This document shows positions 1 to 13,085 of a stretch of DNA of 64,000 bases, piece by piece (position 1 is the stretch's first letter; each line of letters starts with the position of its first letter). Origin of the DNA: Siphonodentalium dalli (taxonomy: Eukaryota; Mollusca; Scaphopoda; Gadilida; Siphonodentaliidae). A model generated the notes under the pieces. It did not search any database and had not been told where the DNA came from. It saw only the letters and a program-made list of their open reading frames with translations. Made by a program: the position numbers and the translations under genes. Location: assembly GCA_032622095.1 (NCBI GenBank), contig CP136062.1, positions 17,733,739-17,797,738 of the forward strand. The letters run 5' to 3'.

Positions 1-107
1 CCTCTATTGTTGACGCCTTACGTACACACGTACACACGCACACACGCACACACGGACGACGGACGACAAAGCCATGGCAATAGCTCAAACTTTACAAAGT
101 AAAGTTG
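1..107 (+). mobile_element. 3' end of a pearl-like tandem-repeat element (fragment)
   Basis: The stretch from ATTGTTGACGCC to GTTGAGCTA matches the 3' ends of the elements at 40429-43025 and 58-60.4 kb. It has an ACAC-rich run, ACGGACGACAAAGCCATGG, then the terminal hairpin AACTTTAC-AAA-GTAAAGTT and the end AAGTTGAGCTA. The rest lies left of the window. Confidence 0.75.
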
Positions 108-1325
108 AGCTAATAATGACTGACTGCTCGTGTGCTGAAGTAGGTATGTACTCATTATGGTGTGAATAATGACCGACTGCTCGTGTGCTGAAGTAAGTCT
201 GTACACAGTACAGTGTGAATAATGACTGACTGCTCGTGTGCTGAAGTAAGTCTGTACTCAGTACGGTGTGAATAATGACTGACTGCTCGTGTGCTGAAGT
301 AAGTCTGTACTCAGTATGGTGTGAATAATGACCGACTGCTCGTGTGCTGAAGTACGTCTGTACTCAGTATGGTGTGAATAATGACTGACTGCTCGTGTGC
401 TGAAGTAAGTCTGTACTCAGTATGGTGTGAATAATGACCGACTGCTCGTGTGCTGAAGTACGTCTGTACTCAGTACAGTGTGAATAATGACTGACTGCTC
501 GTGTGCTGAAGTAGGTATGTACGCATACAGTGTGAATAATGACTGACTGCTCGTGTGCTGAAGTAAGTCTGTACACAGTATGGTGTGAATAATGACTGAC
601 TGCTCGTGTGCTGAAGTAAGTCTGTACTCAGTACGGTGTGAATAATGACCGACTGCTCGTGTGCTGAAGTAAGTCTGTACTCAGTACGGTGTGAATAATG
701 ACTGACTGCTCGTGTGCTGAAGTAAGTCTGTACTCAGTACAGTGTGAATAATGACTGACTGCTCGTGTGCTGAAGTAAGTCTGTACTCAGTATGGTGTGA
801 ATAATGACTGACTGCCCGTGTGCTGAAGTAAGTCTGTACGCAGTACAGTGTGAATAATGACTGACTGCTCGTGTGCTGAAGTAAGTCTGTACTCAGTATG
901 GTGTGAATAATGACTGACTGCTCGTGTGCTGAAGTAGGTCTGTACGCAGTACAGTGTGAATAATGACTGACTGCTCGTGTGCTGAAGTAAGTCTGTACAC
1001 AGTACGGTGTGAATAATGACCGACTGCTCGTGTGCTGAAGTAGGTCTGTACTCAGTATGGTGTGAATAATGACCGACTGCTCGTGTGCTGAAGTAAGTCT
1101 GTACTCAGTATGGTGTGAATAATGACCGACTGCTCGTGTACTGAAGTAAGTCTGTACTCAGTATGGTGTGAATAATGACTGACTGCTCGTGTGCTGAAGT
1201 AAGTCTGTACTCAGTATGGTGTGAATAATGACCGACTGCTCGTGTGCTGAAGTAAGTCTGTACTCAGTACAGTGTGAATAATGACCGACTGCTCGTGTGC
1301 TGAAGTAAGTCTGTACTCAGTACGG
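108..1325. repeat. 53-bp minisatellite, about 23 copies
   Basis: Consecutive GTGTGAATAATG starts at 266 and 319 give a 53-bp period. Each unit carries GACTGACTGCTCGTGTGCTG and GTCTGTACTCAGTA. Copies differ by single substitutions, and one near 510-535 is about 2 bp short. The array starts directly after a pearl-like 3' terminus. Open frames across it are repeat artefacts. Confidence 0.95.
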
Positions 1326-1955
1326 ACGTATAACAGCCAAGAGTTAATAATAGATGGCAGACTCTTACATGTATATCTGATCGCTCATATATATAATTAT
1401 GGAAACACATTATTATAAAGAACAGTTTGTTTTGTCAAGTCGATTTTACTGTTTGGGTCACAGTTCATGGAGTCTAAACAATGTCTCAAATTGACACTCT
1501 TTTTTATATTTAAATTTATACAACTAGAACGCACAGAAAGTGTACATGACTGACTCCTGAGGTTTGTGGGGTTTTAGGAATCATACGATTTCTCTCGGTA
1601 ACTTTTTGGTCATCAAGGCAGGGGTAGAGTTTGAAATTCAAAGTGGGGCCCCCTCCAAACATAAACCTTCTAACATGGTACACAGATATCGATGTCGTTA
1701 ATTTAAAATTTATTAATCAAAACTGTTTGTCAAAGAATGCATATGAGAATACACTGATCATATTTTGTCGCCACAAAAGAATAAACATGTTTTTGTTTCC
1801 TATTGTCTTAATACCAGTGCCAAATTGTTCAGACGTCTGAAGAAAAAACCCACAAGTTTTTGATATCCCTCAAATTTGGTCTTTTTGATTTCAAAGTCAT
1901 TCATAAAACAAGGGGTACGCATCTAAGATGCTTTTGTCGAGTTTTTTGGCAGTCG
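1326..1955. other. Unannotated DNA
   Basis: AT-rich sequence with no convincing coding frame or repeat that I can assign. It separates the 53-bp array from the ~160-bp repeats. Confidence 0.5.
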
Positions 1956-2470
1956 AACCAAACTTCTGCCAATAAGGTGCACAACTCCGGGAATGAAAGT
2001 TGGACGGTGGTATATTATTGCAATAGACCTATATACCAAATATCAATTGAATCCGTTAAGATTTCATTGAGTTATCGCACTAACGGTGATAAAATTGTGA
2101 TTAAAATAGACAAACCCATAACTCCGGAAAAAAATTCGGACAAACCAGGTTTTCGAACTCGTCCGAGATATTGTTGCAATAGACTCATATACCAAATATT
2201 GTTTAAATCGGTTAATATTTCATTGAGTTATCGCGCTAACGGTGATAAAATTGCTAAAAATAGACAAACTAAGACCCATAACTCCAGAAAATAAATTCGG
2301 ACAAACCTGGTTTTCGAACTCGTCCGAGATATTGTTGCAAGAGTCTCATATACCAAATATTGTTGAAATTGGTTAATATTTGCGTGAGTTATCGCGCTAA
2401 CGGTGAAAAACTTAACTAAAAAACATCTAAGATGGATAACTCTTGTAAAAAAGTTCGGACGTGACCCATT
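1956..2470. repeat. ~160-bp tandem repeat, about 3 copies
   Basis: The units share CATAACTCCGG, TCGTCCGAGATATTGTTGCA, ATATACCAAATAT and GAGTTATCGC, spaced by about 160 bp (for example near 2117 and 2277). Unit length and layout resemble the ~170-bp repeats at 20.6-21.5 kb. It is probably the core of a degraded pearl/BIV160-like element. Confidence 0.75.
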
Positions 2471-2604
2471 TTTTACAGGCAGTAAATAGTCATTGGGAGC
2501 AACTGACATACCACAAAATTTTTGAATCCGTTCACAAATGTCAAAGTTATAAGGCATTCTTTAGGTCCGCCGCCCACCCGCAAACCGTCCCTCGTCAAAC
2601 CATA

Positions 2605-2629
2605 AGTCGAGTTTTTGAAAAACTCGACT
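2605..2629. repeat. Perfect 12-bp inverted repeat (hairpin)
   Basis: AGTCGAGTTTTT, then G, then AAAAACTCGACT: perfect 12-bp arms with a 1-base loop. Its role is unknown. The surrounding 2471-3215 holds no gene I recognise. Confidence 0.7.
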
Positions 2630-3215
2630 AACAAATACAAGAACATGCACCACAGGGTACTAGCAAACCCCCATGGTGCAAATAAAGGACAAATCTGAAC
2701 ATTCAATAACATTTTATATTTTGTTGAAGGCCAGAAAATCATATTTTCCAGTTAAACAAAGAAGGATAAGTTAGAACGGAAATATGAAAAATATCTTTTG
2801 AAAGAAAGGCTTTCTGATGGCTAAGTTCACTAACCTCCAATTTCATTCAGATCTGACGACCTATGACTAAGATAATTGCTCGGATGGATGCATGGATGGA
2901 TGGACAGACGGATGCATGTCAATCTTAGCATGTGGTATATTATATTATACCTGCTAAATTCTTGAAGATGAAGATGATGGTATGTTCATGTCTGAAGTGG
3001 GAACAAGGAAATTTCCCCGTGAAGCTGTTGATCATATCTTGTAATATGTCGCCTGCGTTAGAATGGGTTGCTGCTGGAATTGTTGCTAGGAGATGTAGTT
3101 TTATCTGATCAGTTAGATTCATCCTATATGTGCTGAAAATAAAAGAATCAGTCAATTCACTGTCTGCATCTGCTAACAGAATAGAGGGCAAGTGTGGATA
3201 TAGTGTGCCTGACAT

Positions 3216-3316
3216 GAGGTCCCCAGAGGGTGAAGTTAGTGACACTATCTCACACAGCGGGTGATGCTAGCCAGCTGTACGGGATATCAACACTAAATTC
3301 ATCCTCTAGGGACCTC
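3216..3316. repeat. Small foldback repeat
   Basis: The left arm begins GAGGTCCCCAGAGGGTGAA and the right arm ends ATCCTCTAGGGACCTC. They are imperfect inverted copies of about 34 bp. A related pair (ATTCACCCTCTGGGAACC and GGTTCCCAAATGGTGAAT) lies at about 33.0-33.1 kb. Confidence 0.55.
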
Positions 3317-3479
3317 ATTCTGAAAATACAAGGCCATACAAGCCTGGATATAGCATGTCTGACATTTGAACTTGCGACGGATTACTGTGTCTCAATGTAG
3401 GAGACGATTATGAGCGATTAAGGTGTCAGCTCTGTTGATGTTATGAATTGAACAGACATTTGTCAAAAAACAAAGATAG

Positions 3480-3840
3480 ACAAAGATGAGTAACTCTATA
3501 ATGGAAAATCAAAACAAAACTATTTATTGTCCTCATAGTAGTGAATATCCATACCAAATTTCATTGCGATCCGACCTCAAATGACCTCAAAATGCCAACA
3601 TTTCCAGATAGACAAAGTCCATTTCCAGATAGACAAAGATGAGTAACTCTATAATGGAAAATCCAAACAAAACTATTTATTGTCCTCATAGTAGTGAATA
3701 TCCATACCAAATTTCATTGCGATCCGAGCACTACTGTTCAAGTTATGACATGAATCAGATGGACGTACACACGGACAGATGGCTAAATGCACGGACAGAC
3801 AGGTGCAAAACAGTAAAACTCCCTTTTTTCTAAATCACTA
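3480..3840 (+). repeat. 154-bp tandem duplication at the end of a dispersed element
   Basis: GATGAGTAACTCTATAATGG occurs at about 3485 and again at about 3639, followed both times by CATACCAAATTTCATTGCG. After the second unit come ACGGACAGAC-type repeats and AGGTGCAAAACAGTA. The same tail motif ends the array at 20.5-21.56 kb, so the two are probably related. Confidence 0.65.
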
Positions 3841-3988
3841 GCTTATATATCTTTGTCAAGCAACATGTAACAGCTCTATCAGTTATGTCATTCCGGAACT
3901 TTATTCCTACTTATTTGAAAGGAATTGAGGTACAGATGCAGATCGGTATTTTAATGATGGATGAGCTGTTCAACAGCATGTGAAAAAT

Positions 3989-5480
3989 AGAGGAGCGGCC
4001 AAATCCAAAAAGGGCCTTAGTTTTCGAGATACCCCTACCCTCGGTAGAACAAGTTGAAAACAACTTTTTCTGAAAGGTAAATATATATCATTTATGAAAA
4101 TGATTCTTGGCCTTGCCGGAATTGGTGGCAGCTATGTATGGTAAGACTATTTGTGAAGGTACCCTACCGAAAAATAAGCCTGTTTTCAGCGGTTGGCCAG
4201 CTATACACAATTGGTTAAACGTTAAGCACATCACCAAAAACAGAATGTTCTATTTGTTATTATGGGGTACATGGTGATACTAGATCGGAAAGTTGTTATT
4301 TTTTCTGGTTTGTTTGAGATTTCACGACGTCATGGTGGAGAATGTAACGTTATGCGTCAAAACATCATGACGATTCAGAGAAACTGTCGCCCGTCAACTC
4401 TGTACAAAACTAGCATGCTGGATTGAGCTTATCTTATCATATATGTTTGGAAAGAATGGAGTATTTTCTACCCGGAGGTATTAAGTTTATTTTCCTGACC
4501 CTACAAATTTAGCAATAATAGGCAAAAACTTAACCCTCCCCCCAATGTCATAAAATGCTAAGTATAGCCATCGCCGGGGATTGGATCCCAGAATGATAGA
4601 ATAGTGCGTAGTATTTCCTTTTACTTAGTGTAGAACACACATAATAAGTGTAAAATGCAAATTTCCAACCATATTCACTATTAGATAAGTATCAAACTCC
4701 AAGATGGCGTCCAATATGGCATTCAGTTTTTATTTAAGACTTAGTGAAGCGACATACGAAAAATCCTGAAAAGGAACGTCCCAAGTGGTAAAATGTATAT
4801 TATTTTAATGACCATATAGAATAGTATTTCATATGAAACATTAGTTTCACCAATAATACATCTTATCAATTGGAAAAATAAAAGTAAATAAATTATTCCG
4901 CCGTTCAATGTCATAAAATTCGAACTAAAGTTGTCGCTTTGGATTGATACCACGAATTATCGCATAATGCGCAGTATTTTGTTTTATTAAATGTAGAATA
5001 TACATGCAAATTGGCCAGAGAAATTGCCATCCAAATTTATTATTAAAATAGTATCATAATCGAAGATGGCGTTCAATATGGCGGCCAATTTATATTCAAG
5101 ACTGAGTGAACGGACATACGACAAATTCAGAAAAGAAATGTCCCTAGTGGTATATTAGATATAATTGTACTGACTACATAGAATATTTCATATCAAACAT
5201 TAGATTCAGCATTGATCTTTATTATCAATTGATGAAATAATTAGACAAAAACTTGATCACCCCTACAGTCACAAACTTCCATACAAATGGGCCACTGTGG
5301 ATTGTAGTACAGGCCAAAAAAAATGAGCATACATTTTGAATTCATTTGTGCTGAATACGATAAAGAAACAACAAGTTTGAAGTCACACCCACTATTGCGC
5401 CATAATGGCGGCCAATATGGCATTTAAGTTTAATCTCAACACTTTGTAAACAACTAGTACGATATGCGGGCAAATAAACG
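3989..5480. repeat. Left terminal inverted repeat of L1, with ~360-bp subrepeats
   Basis: Beyond the outer ~500 bp the arm holds about three diverged direct repeats. AATGTCATAAAAT occurs at 4544 and 4907, with a weaker third copy near 5265. Each repeat continues into AAGATGGCG and CAATATGGC motifs and a fragment like ACATACGA. The inner edge is gradual. Confidence 0.7.
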
Positions 5481-8269
5481 TCTCATATGGTATTACTTAT
5501 TTGTATGTTTCCATTATTACATGGCAATTTATTGTTTGCGTGATGACGGAGACCAAAATGTGGTGGTCAACTATAGAAACAAAAAATCAGATGAGCTTTG
5601 TCATGTCTCGAATTTATAACACTTCGTGAAAACAAATAGTGGAAATCAGGACAAATGACGTCTCCAGTTGTATATATATTGTGTCGATTCATCACATTCA
5701 TTTCATTACAATAGTCATATGAAGTAGTATTTCTGTTATCAACATATCTTTTAATTTGCGAAATAATAAACACAAAACTCAACATTTCTCAAATCGAAAG
5801 TTAAAACAATGCGCACAAAGGTATCTCTGAGAATCCTAACCAAGAATAAAACAACATATGCGCAGTTGTTGATGTCATTTAGTGTTCACATGTATTTTTT
5901 TGTATTATTAATTGTTTATTGTTTTATTATGAATTGTATTGTTAGCATATTGGTGTTTATGCAAATAAATCGTATCGTATCGTTTAGTGCGACATAATTA
6001 TGTTAGAACCACACTCGCTATAAGATGGATCTCAAAATACAAGATGGCATCCCATAATATAGATGTCATTTCAATTTTGCGAAGAAGTACAACAGCCAGA
6101 AAAAAGACTTCCTTTTGTGATGCTTTGCGCTGGATTTGTTGTTGAAGTGCCAGTTGTTTTCAACAACCGTTCAAATGGTTTGTTTGCTCTGGTGCCGATA
6201 GTCGATAAGTTAACTTTTCAATAATACTATTTTGGAATAGAATAACATTATCTTCATAAAGATGAGCAACATTTGCTTTTATCAATCATAAAAATGACAT
6301 AGCTCTGATGGCTTACCATTCAATTAACGTTCAGTGACTAAAGGTTAAACATGACTTCAGTGACAACATGTTTATAGAGACAGATGGATCTGATAATACA
6401 ATTATTATTCCCATATGTTCATTGAATATGAGTCATACAGTGTGATTCTATGCATTCACAGCAATGGGCACTTGAGCATGGCATGTCCAGGTTTTCTTGA
6501 GTAACAAAAATGACTATTCTGGGTGAACAAGAACACAACACTATACACCAGTGATTTTTAGTTGATTACATCACACTGACTTACACTCAGTTACTTGTAT
6601 CCCCATAAAACACTGGTATGAGGTCCATGTTAAGTGAAAATAACATTCGAATATCTGCCAGTTTGGGGGTATGTGGCTTATGTATGAACTGAGTATATTG
6701 CTTCCGCGGTAAGATCGGCGCTGTCTTTCCGCCACCCATAAGAATACAATGTATGTTGTGATATGACCTAGTCGCCATAGATCAAACCGTAAACACAATT
6801 TGGATATCTATATATCAAGACTAATGACTAGTGTCTATTGTCAATTGCCTTATGCCTGTCGCCATTTCAATTGTGTTAATAGCCTACAGATTTTCATTAC
6901 TTACCATTTTATCCATTTCAAATGCCACCAGACTCAAAAGAACCGTGGATAAAACAAACGTTCTAGTGACATTCTGGTTTGCTTGTGAGTTGCGTGATTA
7001 TGATTAGAATCTAACGGCAATCATAAATGCAACACCAATGTGCATGTTCAATGGAGATTATCGCACTATGACCTATGTATCAATAAAATGTATTAGCATG
7101 AGAGATTGCTATACATGTATAGTCAGGACCCACGTCCCTAAGAACTAATACATATATGATATCCGCCGGAAACTCAATATCTTCTGTTTGTAACATATAT
7201 GAATCCGATTGACATTCACAACCATTTAACTCACAAATTAGTCGGGACTAAAATATCAATGTACGGAAAAACATGCACATCAAGCAACATATGGCGAGAA
7301 CAACTTATATTCATAGGTATGCGGTGTTGCTTTCTTGTTTGACGCTGAGCCGAAACTCGAACGATTATACAAAGCAGCAACCTCTCGATCACTATAACGC
7401 CTATTTATAAACCACTGTACGGTGATTGCATTATATGGACATTGTGGTCCCATGTTATGTCATTAAAGAGCATTTTGTGTGTGCGATGATAAATTTCGTG
7501 TATCGTTAATAGGTAGTTACTATGATGTGGGAACTTTGATTGCTCGTGGACTCATATCCAACTTTGGCAAAACCAAAAGGACATGTTAAGGAGGACTGCA
7601 CATTCAAGACTATCACAATATATTAATGATAGCAATATGTTATTGAACATTACAACATCACTTCGTACCGCATAGAATGCATGATTATTTGTAACGGTCA
7701 ATGACCATCCTCTATTATTACCATCCAGTTGTCTACATATTGTTAATTCTTTACTTACTTAACGTCCCAAAATGACATCAAATGTGTCAAACAATAGTCA
7801 AATGTGCATTGGAGATCAATACACGATACACGATTAGGCAAATTAAACTATTTAAGTCATTCTCGGAATTTCACTAAGTGTTTTTTATTTTTGGTAGGTT
7901 TGTCTTTCTCCAAATATTTGATATAAAGTTCCTGATAATTGTTAAACAAAACAACCTAAACATTCAACAAATTCAAATTTCCGTCCAGTATTAATCCTGG
8001 CGTCACACCTGTGTCATAGCTAAGGGTGTGACATTTGGACCCTGATGTAGGATACCACCAAACCAATGGAAAGACACGGCTTACCCGCCCTTACGGAGCT
8101 GATCGACATTTTATGGAAGTTAATTTGAGACAATCACGTCAAAGCTTTATCTGAAAAAATATGTTGTCTTACCACCATCACTCAAACACAACATATCGAC
8201 GTCTAATATAAACACATAATCTAAACAATATATCGCTTCAAACTGCCGTATGATACATTTTGACCGACT
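5481..8269. other. Interior of L1, no recognised gene
   Basis: AT-rich DNA with only short frames of 60-75 codons, none with family motifs that I recognise. No sign of a transposase DDE/D core. Confidence 0.5.
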
Positions 8270-9763
8270 TTCGTATTCATTGTTCGCAGCGTGTTGGCAT
8301 TAAAATTAGCCGTCATATTGGGCGTCGTCTTGGATGTTGGTTGTCTACTAAGACCAGATGTGGATGCAAATTTTACATTTTATGTTTCTTCGTTGTATTC
8401 AACACAAAGTAATTCCGAACGATTTGCTTAATTCTTTCCATTCTGGACTATAGTCACAAGTGCCGCCATTATGTGGACGTTTGTGACTGGGTGTTGATTA
8501 AGTTTTTGTTTACTAATTCTCCAACTGATAAGATAGACTAACTGTGAAACTACTGTATCCTATGAGATATCATCTATGTAGTCACTTCAATGATATACAA
8601 TATGCCACAGGGGACGTTCCATTTTAGTTCGTTCGTATGTGCGTTTGCTAAGTGGTACAATTAAAATTGGACGCCATATTGGACGCCATTTTGTTGTATC
8701 ATACTCTTCTAGTAGTGAATATGGATGGAAATTCATACCTGTCACTTCGTATGTGTGTTGTACATTAAATAAAACAACATACTGCGCATAATGCTATCAC
8801 TCGTGGTTCCAATCCCAGTCGATAACTTTATTTCGAATTTTATGACATTGGATGGAGGCATACAGTTCTACCTATTAGCTTACCAATTGAAAAGATGTAT
8901 TAATGGTCAAATTAATGTTTGATATGAAATGTTATTCTATGTAGTCACTACAATAATATAGATTTTACCACTGGGGACGTTCCTTTTCGGGATTTTTCGT
9001 ATGTCGCTCCACAGAGTCTTAAAATAAAAACTGAATGCCATATTGGACGCCATCTTGGATTTTGATACTCTTCTAATGGTGAATATGGTTGGAAATTCGA
9101 ATTTTACATTTGTTATGTGTGTTCTACACGAAATAAAAAAGGAAATACTACGCACTATTCTATCATTCTGGGATCCAATCCCAGGCGATGGCTAAACTCA
9201 GCATTTTATGACATTGGGGGAGGGGTAAGTTTTTTTCCAATTAATTACAATATTTGTAGGGATAGGGTAATAAAATTAATACCTTCGGGTAGAAAATACT
9301 CCATTCTTTCCAAACATATATGATAAGATAAGCTCAATCCAGCGTGCTAGTTTTGTGCAGAGTTGACGGGCGACAGTTTCTCTGAATCGTCATGATTTTT
9401 TGACGCATAACGTTACATTCTCTACCATGACGTCGTGAAATCTCAAACAAACCAGAACAAATAAGAACGTTCCAATCTAGTATCACCGTGTACCACATAA
9501 TAACAAATAAAACGTTATGTTTTTTGGTGATGTGCTTAACTTTTAACCAATTGTGTATAGCTGACCAACCGCTGAAAACAGGCTAATTTTTCGGTAGGGT
9601 ACCTCCACAAATAGTCTTACCATACATAGCTGCCACCAATTCCGGCAAGGCCAAGAATCATTTTCATAAATGATATATATTTACCTTCCAGAAAAGGTTG
9701 GTTTCAACTTGTTCTACCGAGGGTAGGGGTATCCGACCACTTTTGGCGTTTGGCCGCTCCTCT
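8270..9763. repeat. Right terminal inverted repeat of L1
   Basis: Reverse-complement counterpart of 3989-5480. GATCCAATCCCAG with TATGACATTGG near 9170-9220, and again in diverged form near 8810-8850, are the mirrored ~360-bp subrepeats. CAAGGCCAAGAATCATTTTC near 9647 mirrors the left arm near 4100. Confidence 0.75.
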
Positions 9764-10302
9764 AAAAGAGTTCCAAAATGTCCACCAAATGAATCAAATA
9801 GTGGGACATATGGCCAAATTCACATTTATTAATAATTGGACTGAAGTGAATATGTCTGACGCGAGAATCACTAAAAATGGACAAACTAAAGAACCATAAC
9901 TCAGAACTAAGGGCCATAACTCAGGAAAAAACAAGCCTGTAAAGTTTCAAAACATTTCTCCAATAAATGTGGGCTGTAGTGTGTGCTGATAGATTCACAT
10001 TTGAAATCAATAGATTTGGACACAAGGTCTAAATTTTATGAATAAATTATACTCACCTGACATAATTCAACCTCCTGAAACTGGCTATCTATGAAAATTT
10101 GGACTAGTGACTTGTGTCCAAATCTTATAATTTTATGTGTTTCTGTATTTTTATAACATTCTCATTTATAGTTATACTGTTTTTGTTGATGTCCATATGT
10201 ATTACATGTAATGCAATTGTATTTTATGTTTAACCTGTCAAGCATTTTAGAGCACTTCGGTGTAGGGCATAGGGTGTTTTGACTAATTTGTAGAGTCAAT
10301 GT
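9764..10302. other. Spacer with degraded repeat pieces
   Basis: CCATAACTCAG occurs twice near 9892-9925, which suggests a decayed ~160-bp core. An imperfect inverted pair (GATTTGGACACAAG near 10012 and CTTGTGTCCAAATC near 10112) marks a possible small foldback. No gene seen. Confidence 0.5.
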
Positions 10303-11083
10303 TCAGTCGATAAGTTTAACAAACATGCTAAGAGATTGAATTTTGAAATCCAAGATGGCCACTGGTGGCCATGTTTTTTGCCGAATGACATAAAAATGAC
10401 TCGTTCCCATCTGCATGTCAATGTCAACAGCCATGACAAATTTCATAATGATCACACCAAAGGTAGGACATGTAGCCCGCGCCAAAGACATCCATGACAT
10501 ATTTAATGATGATCCGACAAAAGATTTGTACATGTCAATGTCAACAGCCATGACAAATCTCATAAAGATCAGACCAAAGGTAAGACCTGTAGCCTCTGCC
10601 AAAGGATTTAGTCATGCAAAGAGTAAAATCCAAGATGGCTGCTGGCGGCCATGTTTTTTTGGCCGAATGAGCCCAAAATGACTCGTTCCCATCTACATGT
10701 CAATATTAACATCCATGACAAATTTCATGATGATCAGTACGACCTGTAGCACGCGCCAATGGATTTAAATTTGAAATCCAAGATGTCCCCCAGCGGTCAT
10801 GTTTTTGACCGAATGACCCCAAAATGACATGTTCCCATCTACATGTCATTGTTAACATTCATGACAATTTCATGATGATCAAACCAAAGCTACGACCTGT
10901 AGCCCGTGCCAAAGGATTTAGTCATGCAAAGAGTAAAATCCAAGATGGCTGCTGGCGGCCATGTTTTTTGGCCGAACGACCCCAAAATGACTCATTCCTA
11001 TCTACATGTCAATATTAACATCCATGACAAATTTTCATGATGATCAGACAAAAGCTACAACCTGTACAAAGTAATTTGAGCTA
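10303..11083 (+). mobile_element. Pearl-like element, 5'-truncated
   Basis: About five ~150-165-bp monomers. Each has AAATCCAAGATGGC, a GGCCATGTTTTTTGGCCG-type hairpin, CCCCAAAATGACTCGTTCCC, ATGACAAATTTCATGATGAT, CCTGTAGCCCGTGCC and GGATTTAGTCATGCAAAGAG. It ends in a decayed terminus AATTTGAGCTA at 11083. No 5' hairpin is present. Confidence 0.75.
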
Positions 11084-11140
11084 ACAAGCGTGGAAAAAAA
11101 TCAATCTGCAGTTGGTCCAATGGACAAATGAATAGATGAA

Positions 11141-13046
11141 ATGAAAGTGTCAATGACACTGTAGCTCAACTTAGGTAGGGGAATAATTTAATGGTTGACA
11201 GTAATTGGAGGGATGTGGACTGAAGGGTGTGCCCAAGGATTTAGTGATTAAAAGAGTAAATTCTAAAATGACCACTGGTGGCCATGTTTTTTGGCCGAAT
11301 GATCCCAAAATGACTCGTTCCCATCTACATGTCAATGTCAACATCCATTTCATGAAGATCAAACAAACAGATCGGTCTATAACCCATGCTAATGGATTTT
11401 GTAGAAATATTTAGTCATACAAAGAGTAAAATCCAAAATGGCCATATTTTTTGGTCGAATGACCCCAAAATGACTCGTTCCCATCAAGAGGTCACCCCGA
11501 TGATCCATATGAAGTTTGGTGATGATCAGATCAGGGATGTGGTATGTAAGATGTGTCAAGTATTTAGTGATGCAAAGCGAAAAATCCAATATGGTTGCTG
11601 TGGCCATGTTTTTTGGCTGAATGACCCCAAAATGACTCGCTCCCATCCAGAGGTCACCCCGATGATCCATATGAAGTTTTGGGATGATTGGATCAGGGAT
11701 GTGGTCTGTAAGATGTGTCAAAGGATTTAGTGATGCAAAGAGTAAAATCCAAGATGGCCGCCAGCAGCCATGTTTTTTGGCCGATTGATCCTAAAATGAC
11801 TCGTTCCCATCTACATGCAAATGTCAATATTCATTACAATTTTATGATGGTCAGAAGAACAATACGGCCTGTAGCCCGCGTCATTGGAATCAATTTTGAA
11901 ATCCAAGATGGCCACCAGCGGCCATGTTTTTTGCAAAATTAACCCAAAATGGTTCGTGCCCAACTAGGGGCCACCCCAATGATGAATATGAAGTTTGGTG
12001 ATGATCGGATCCGGGTTGTGGTCTGTAGGGTGTGTGAAAGTATTTAGTGATGCAAAGAGGAAAATCCAAGATGGCTGACGGTGGCCATGTTTTTTGGCCA
12101 AATGACCCCAAAAAGACTCATTCCCATCTTCTGAGGTCACCCCGATGATCCATATGAAGTTTGGTGATGATTGGATCAAAGATGTGGTCTGTAGGATATG
12201 TCAAAGGATTTAGTGATGCAAAGAGTAAAATCCAAAATGGCCACCAGCGGCCATGTTTTTTGGCAAAATGATCATAAAATGACTCGTTCCCATCTACATG
12301 TAAATGTCAACATTCATGACAAATTTTATGATGATCAGACAAACAGTATGGCCTGTAGCCCGCGCCAATGGACTCAAATTTGAAATCAAAGATGGCCACC
12401 AGCGGCCATGTTTTTTGGCCGATTGATCCCAAAATGACTCGTTCCCATTTATATGGTAATGTCAACATTCATGCAAATTTCATAAAGATCCAACCAAAGA
12501 TACGACCTGTAGCCCGCGCGAAAGTATTTAGTGATGCAAAGAATAAAATCCAAGATGGCTGATGGCAGCAATGTTTTTTGGCCAAATGACCCCAAAATGA
12601 CTCGTTCCCATCTAGAGGTCGCCCCGATGATCCGTATGAAGTTTGGTGATGATTGGATCAGAGATGTGGTCTGTAGAATATGTCAAAGGATTTAGTGATG
12701 CAAAGAGTAAAATCCAAGAATTGCCACCAGCGGCCATGTTTTTTGACCGAATAATCCTAAAATGACTCGTTCCCATCTACATGTAAATTTCAACATTCAT
12801 TACGATGATCACACAAACAGTACAGCCTGTAGCCCGCGCCAATGGATTTAATTTTGAAATCCAAGATGGCCACCAGCGGCCATGTTTTTTAGCCAGATGA
12901 CCCCAAAATTACTCGTTCCAATCTACATGTCAATGTCAACATTCATGATAAATTTCATAAAGATCAGACCAAAGATACGACCTGTGGCCCGTGCCAAAGG
13001 AAATTGTTGACGGACACACAAACACACAACAAAGTAAGTTGAGCTA
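11141..13046 (+). mobile_element. Complete pearl-like element
   Basis: The 5' end ATGAAAGTGTCAATGACACT forms a hairpin (AGTGTCA-A-TGACACT) and is followed by TAGCTCAACTT. The 3' end AAGTTGAGCTA at 13046 is the exact reverse complement of TAGCTCAACTT. Between them lie about ten diverged ~160-bp monomers of the AAGATGGC type, then a GACGGACACACAAACACACA stretch. There is no protein-coding capacity; open frames are read-through of the monomers. This fits a non-autonomous, tandem-repeat-bearing element. The assignment to the pearl type is inference. Confidence 0.8.
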
Positions 13047-13050
13047 AAAA

Positions 13051-13085
13051 GTTTCAATGACACTGTAGCTCAATTTTGCATGGCC
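13051..13085 (+). mobile_element. Orphan 5' end of a pearl-like element
   Basis: GTTTCAATGACACTGTAGCTCAATTT is a decayed copy of the 5' terminus. It lies 5 bp after the 3' end of the previous element and is followed by the 33-bp array instead of the usual ~160-bp core. Confidence 0.65.

Larger units (their letters stand above)
3989..9763. mobile_element. Long-inverted-repeat element L1 (5.8 kb), no transposase seen
   Basis: The left end AGAGGAGCGGCC is mirrored by GGCCGCTCCTCT at the right end. The inverted similarity runs inward for about 1.5 kb, through TACCCTCGGTAGAACAAGTT, CAGCTATGTATGGTAAGACT and GTTGACGGGCGACAGTTTCT on the right-arm strand. The arms are diverged but unmistakable. No ORF over about 75 codons inside resembles a transposase, integrase or polymerase, so it is either non-autonomous or decayed. 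I could not find a convincing target-site duplication. A related element lies at 14878-20459. Confidence 0.8.

Noticed and set aside
1-1325. CRISPR-like array
   Set aside because: The 53-bp units are contiguous, without unique spacers, and the DNA is eukaryotic. The same applies to the 29-, 30- and 33-bp arrays.
10415-12562. Overlapping short frames with TxxM-SHLH-N-N repeats in the pearl-like arrays
   Set aside because: They are translations of the ~160-bp monomers in all frames and vary with every indel; there is no sign of coding constraint.
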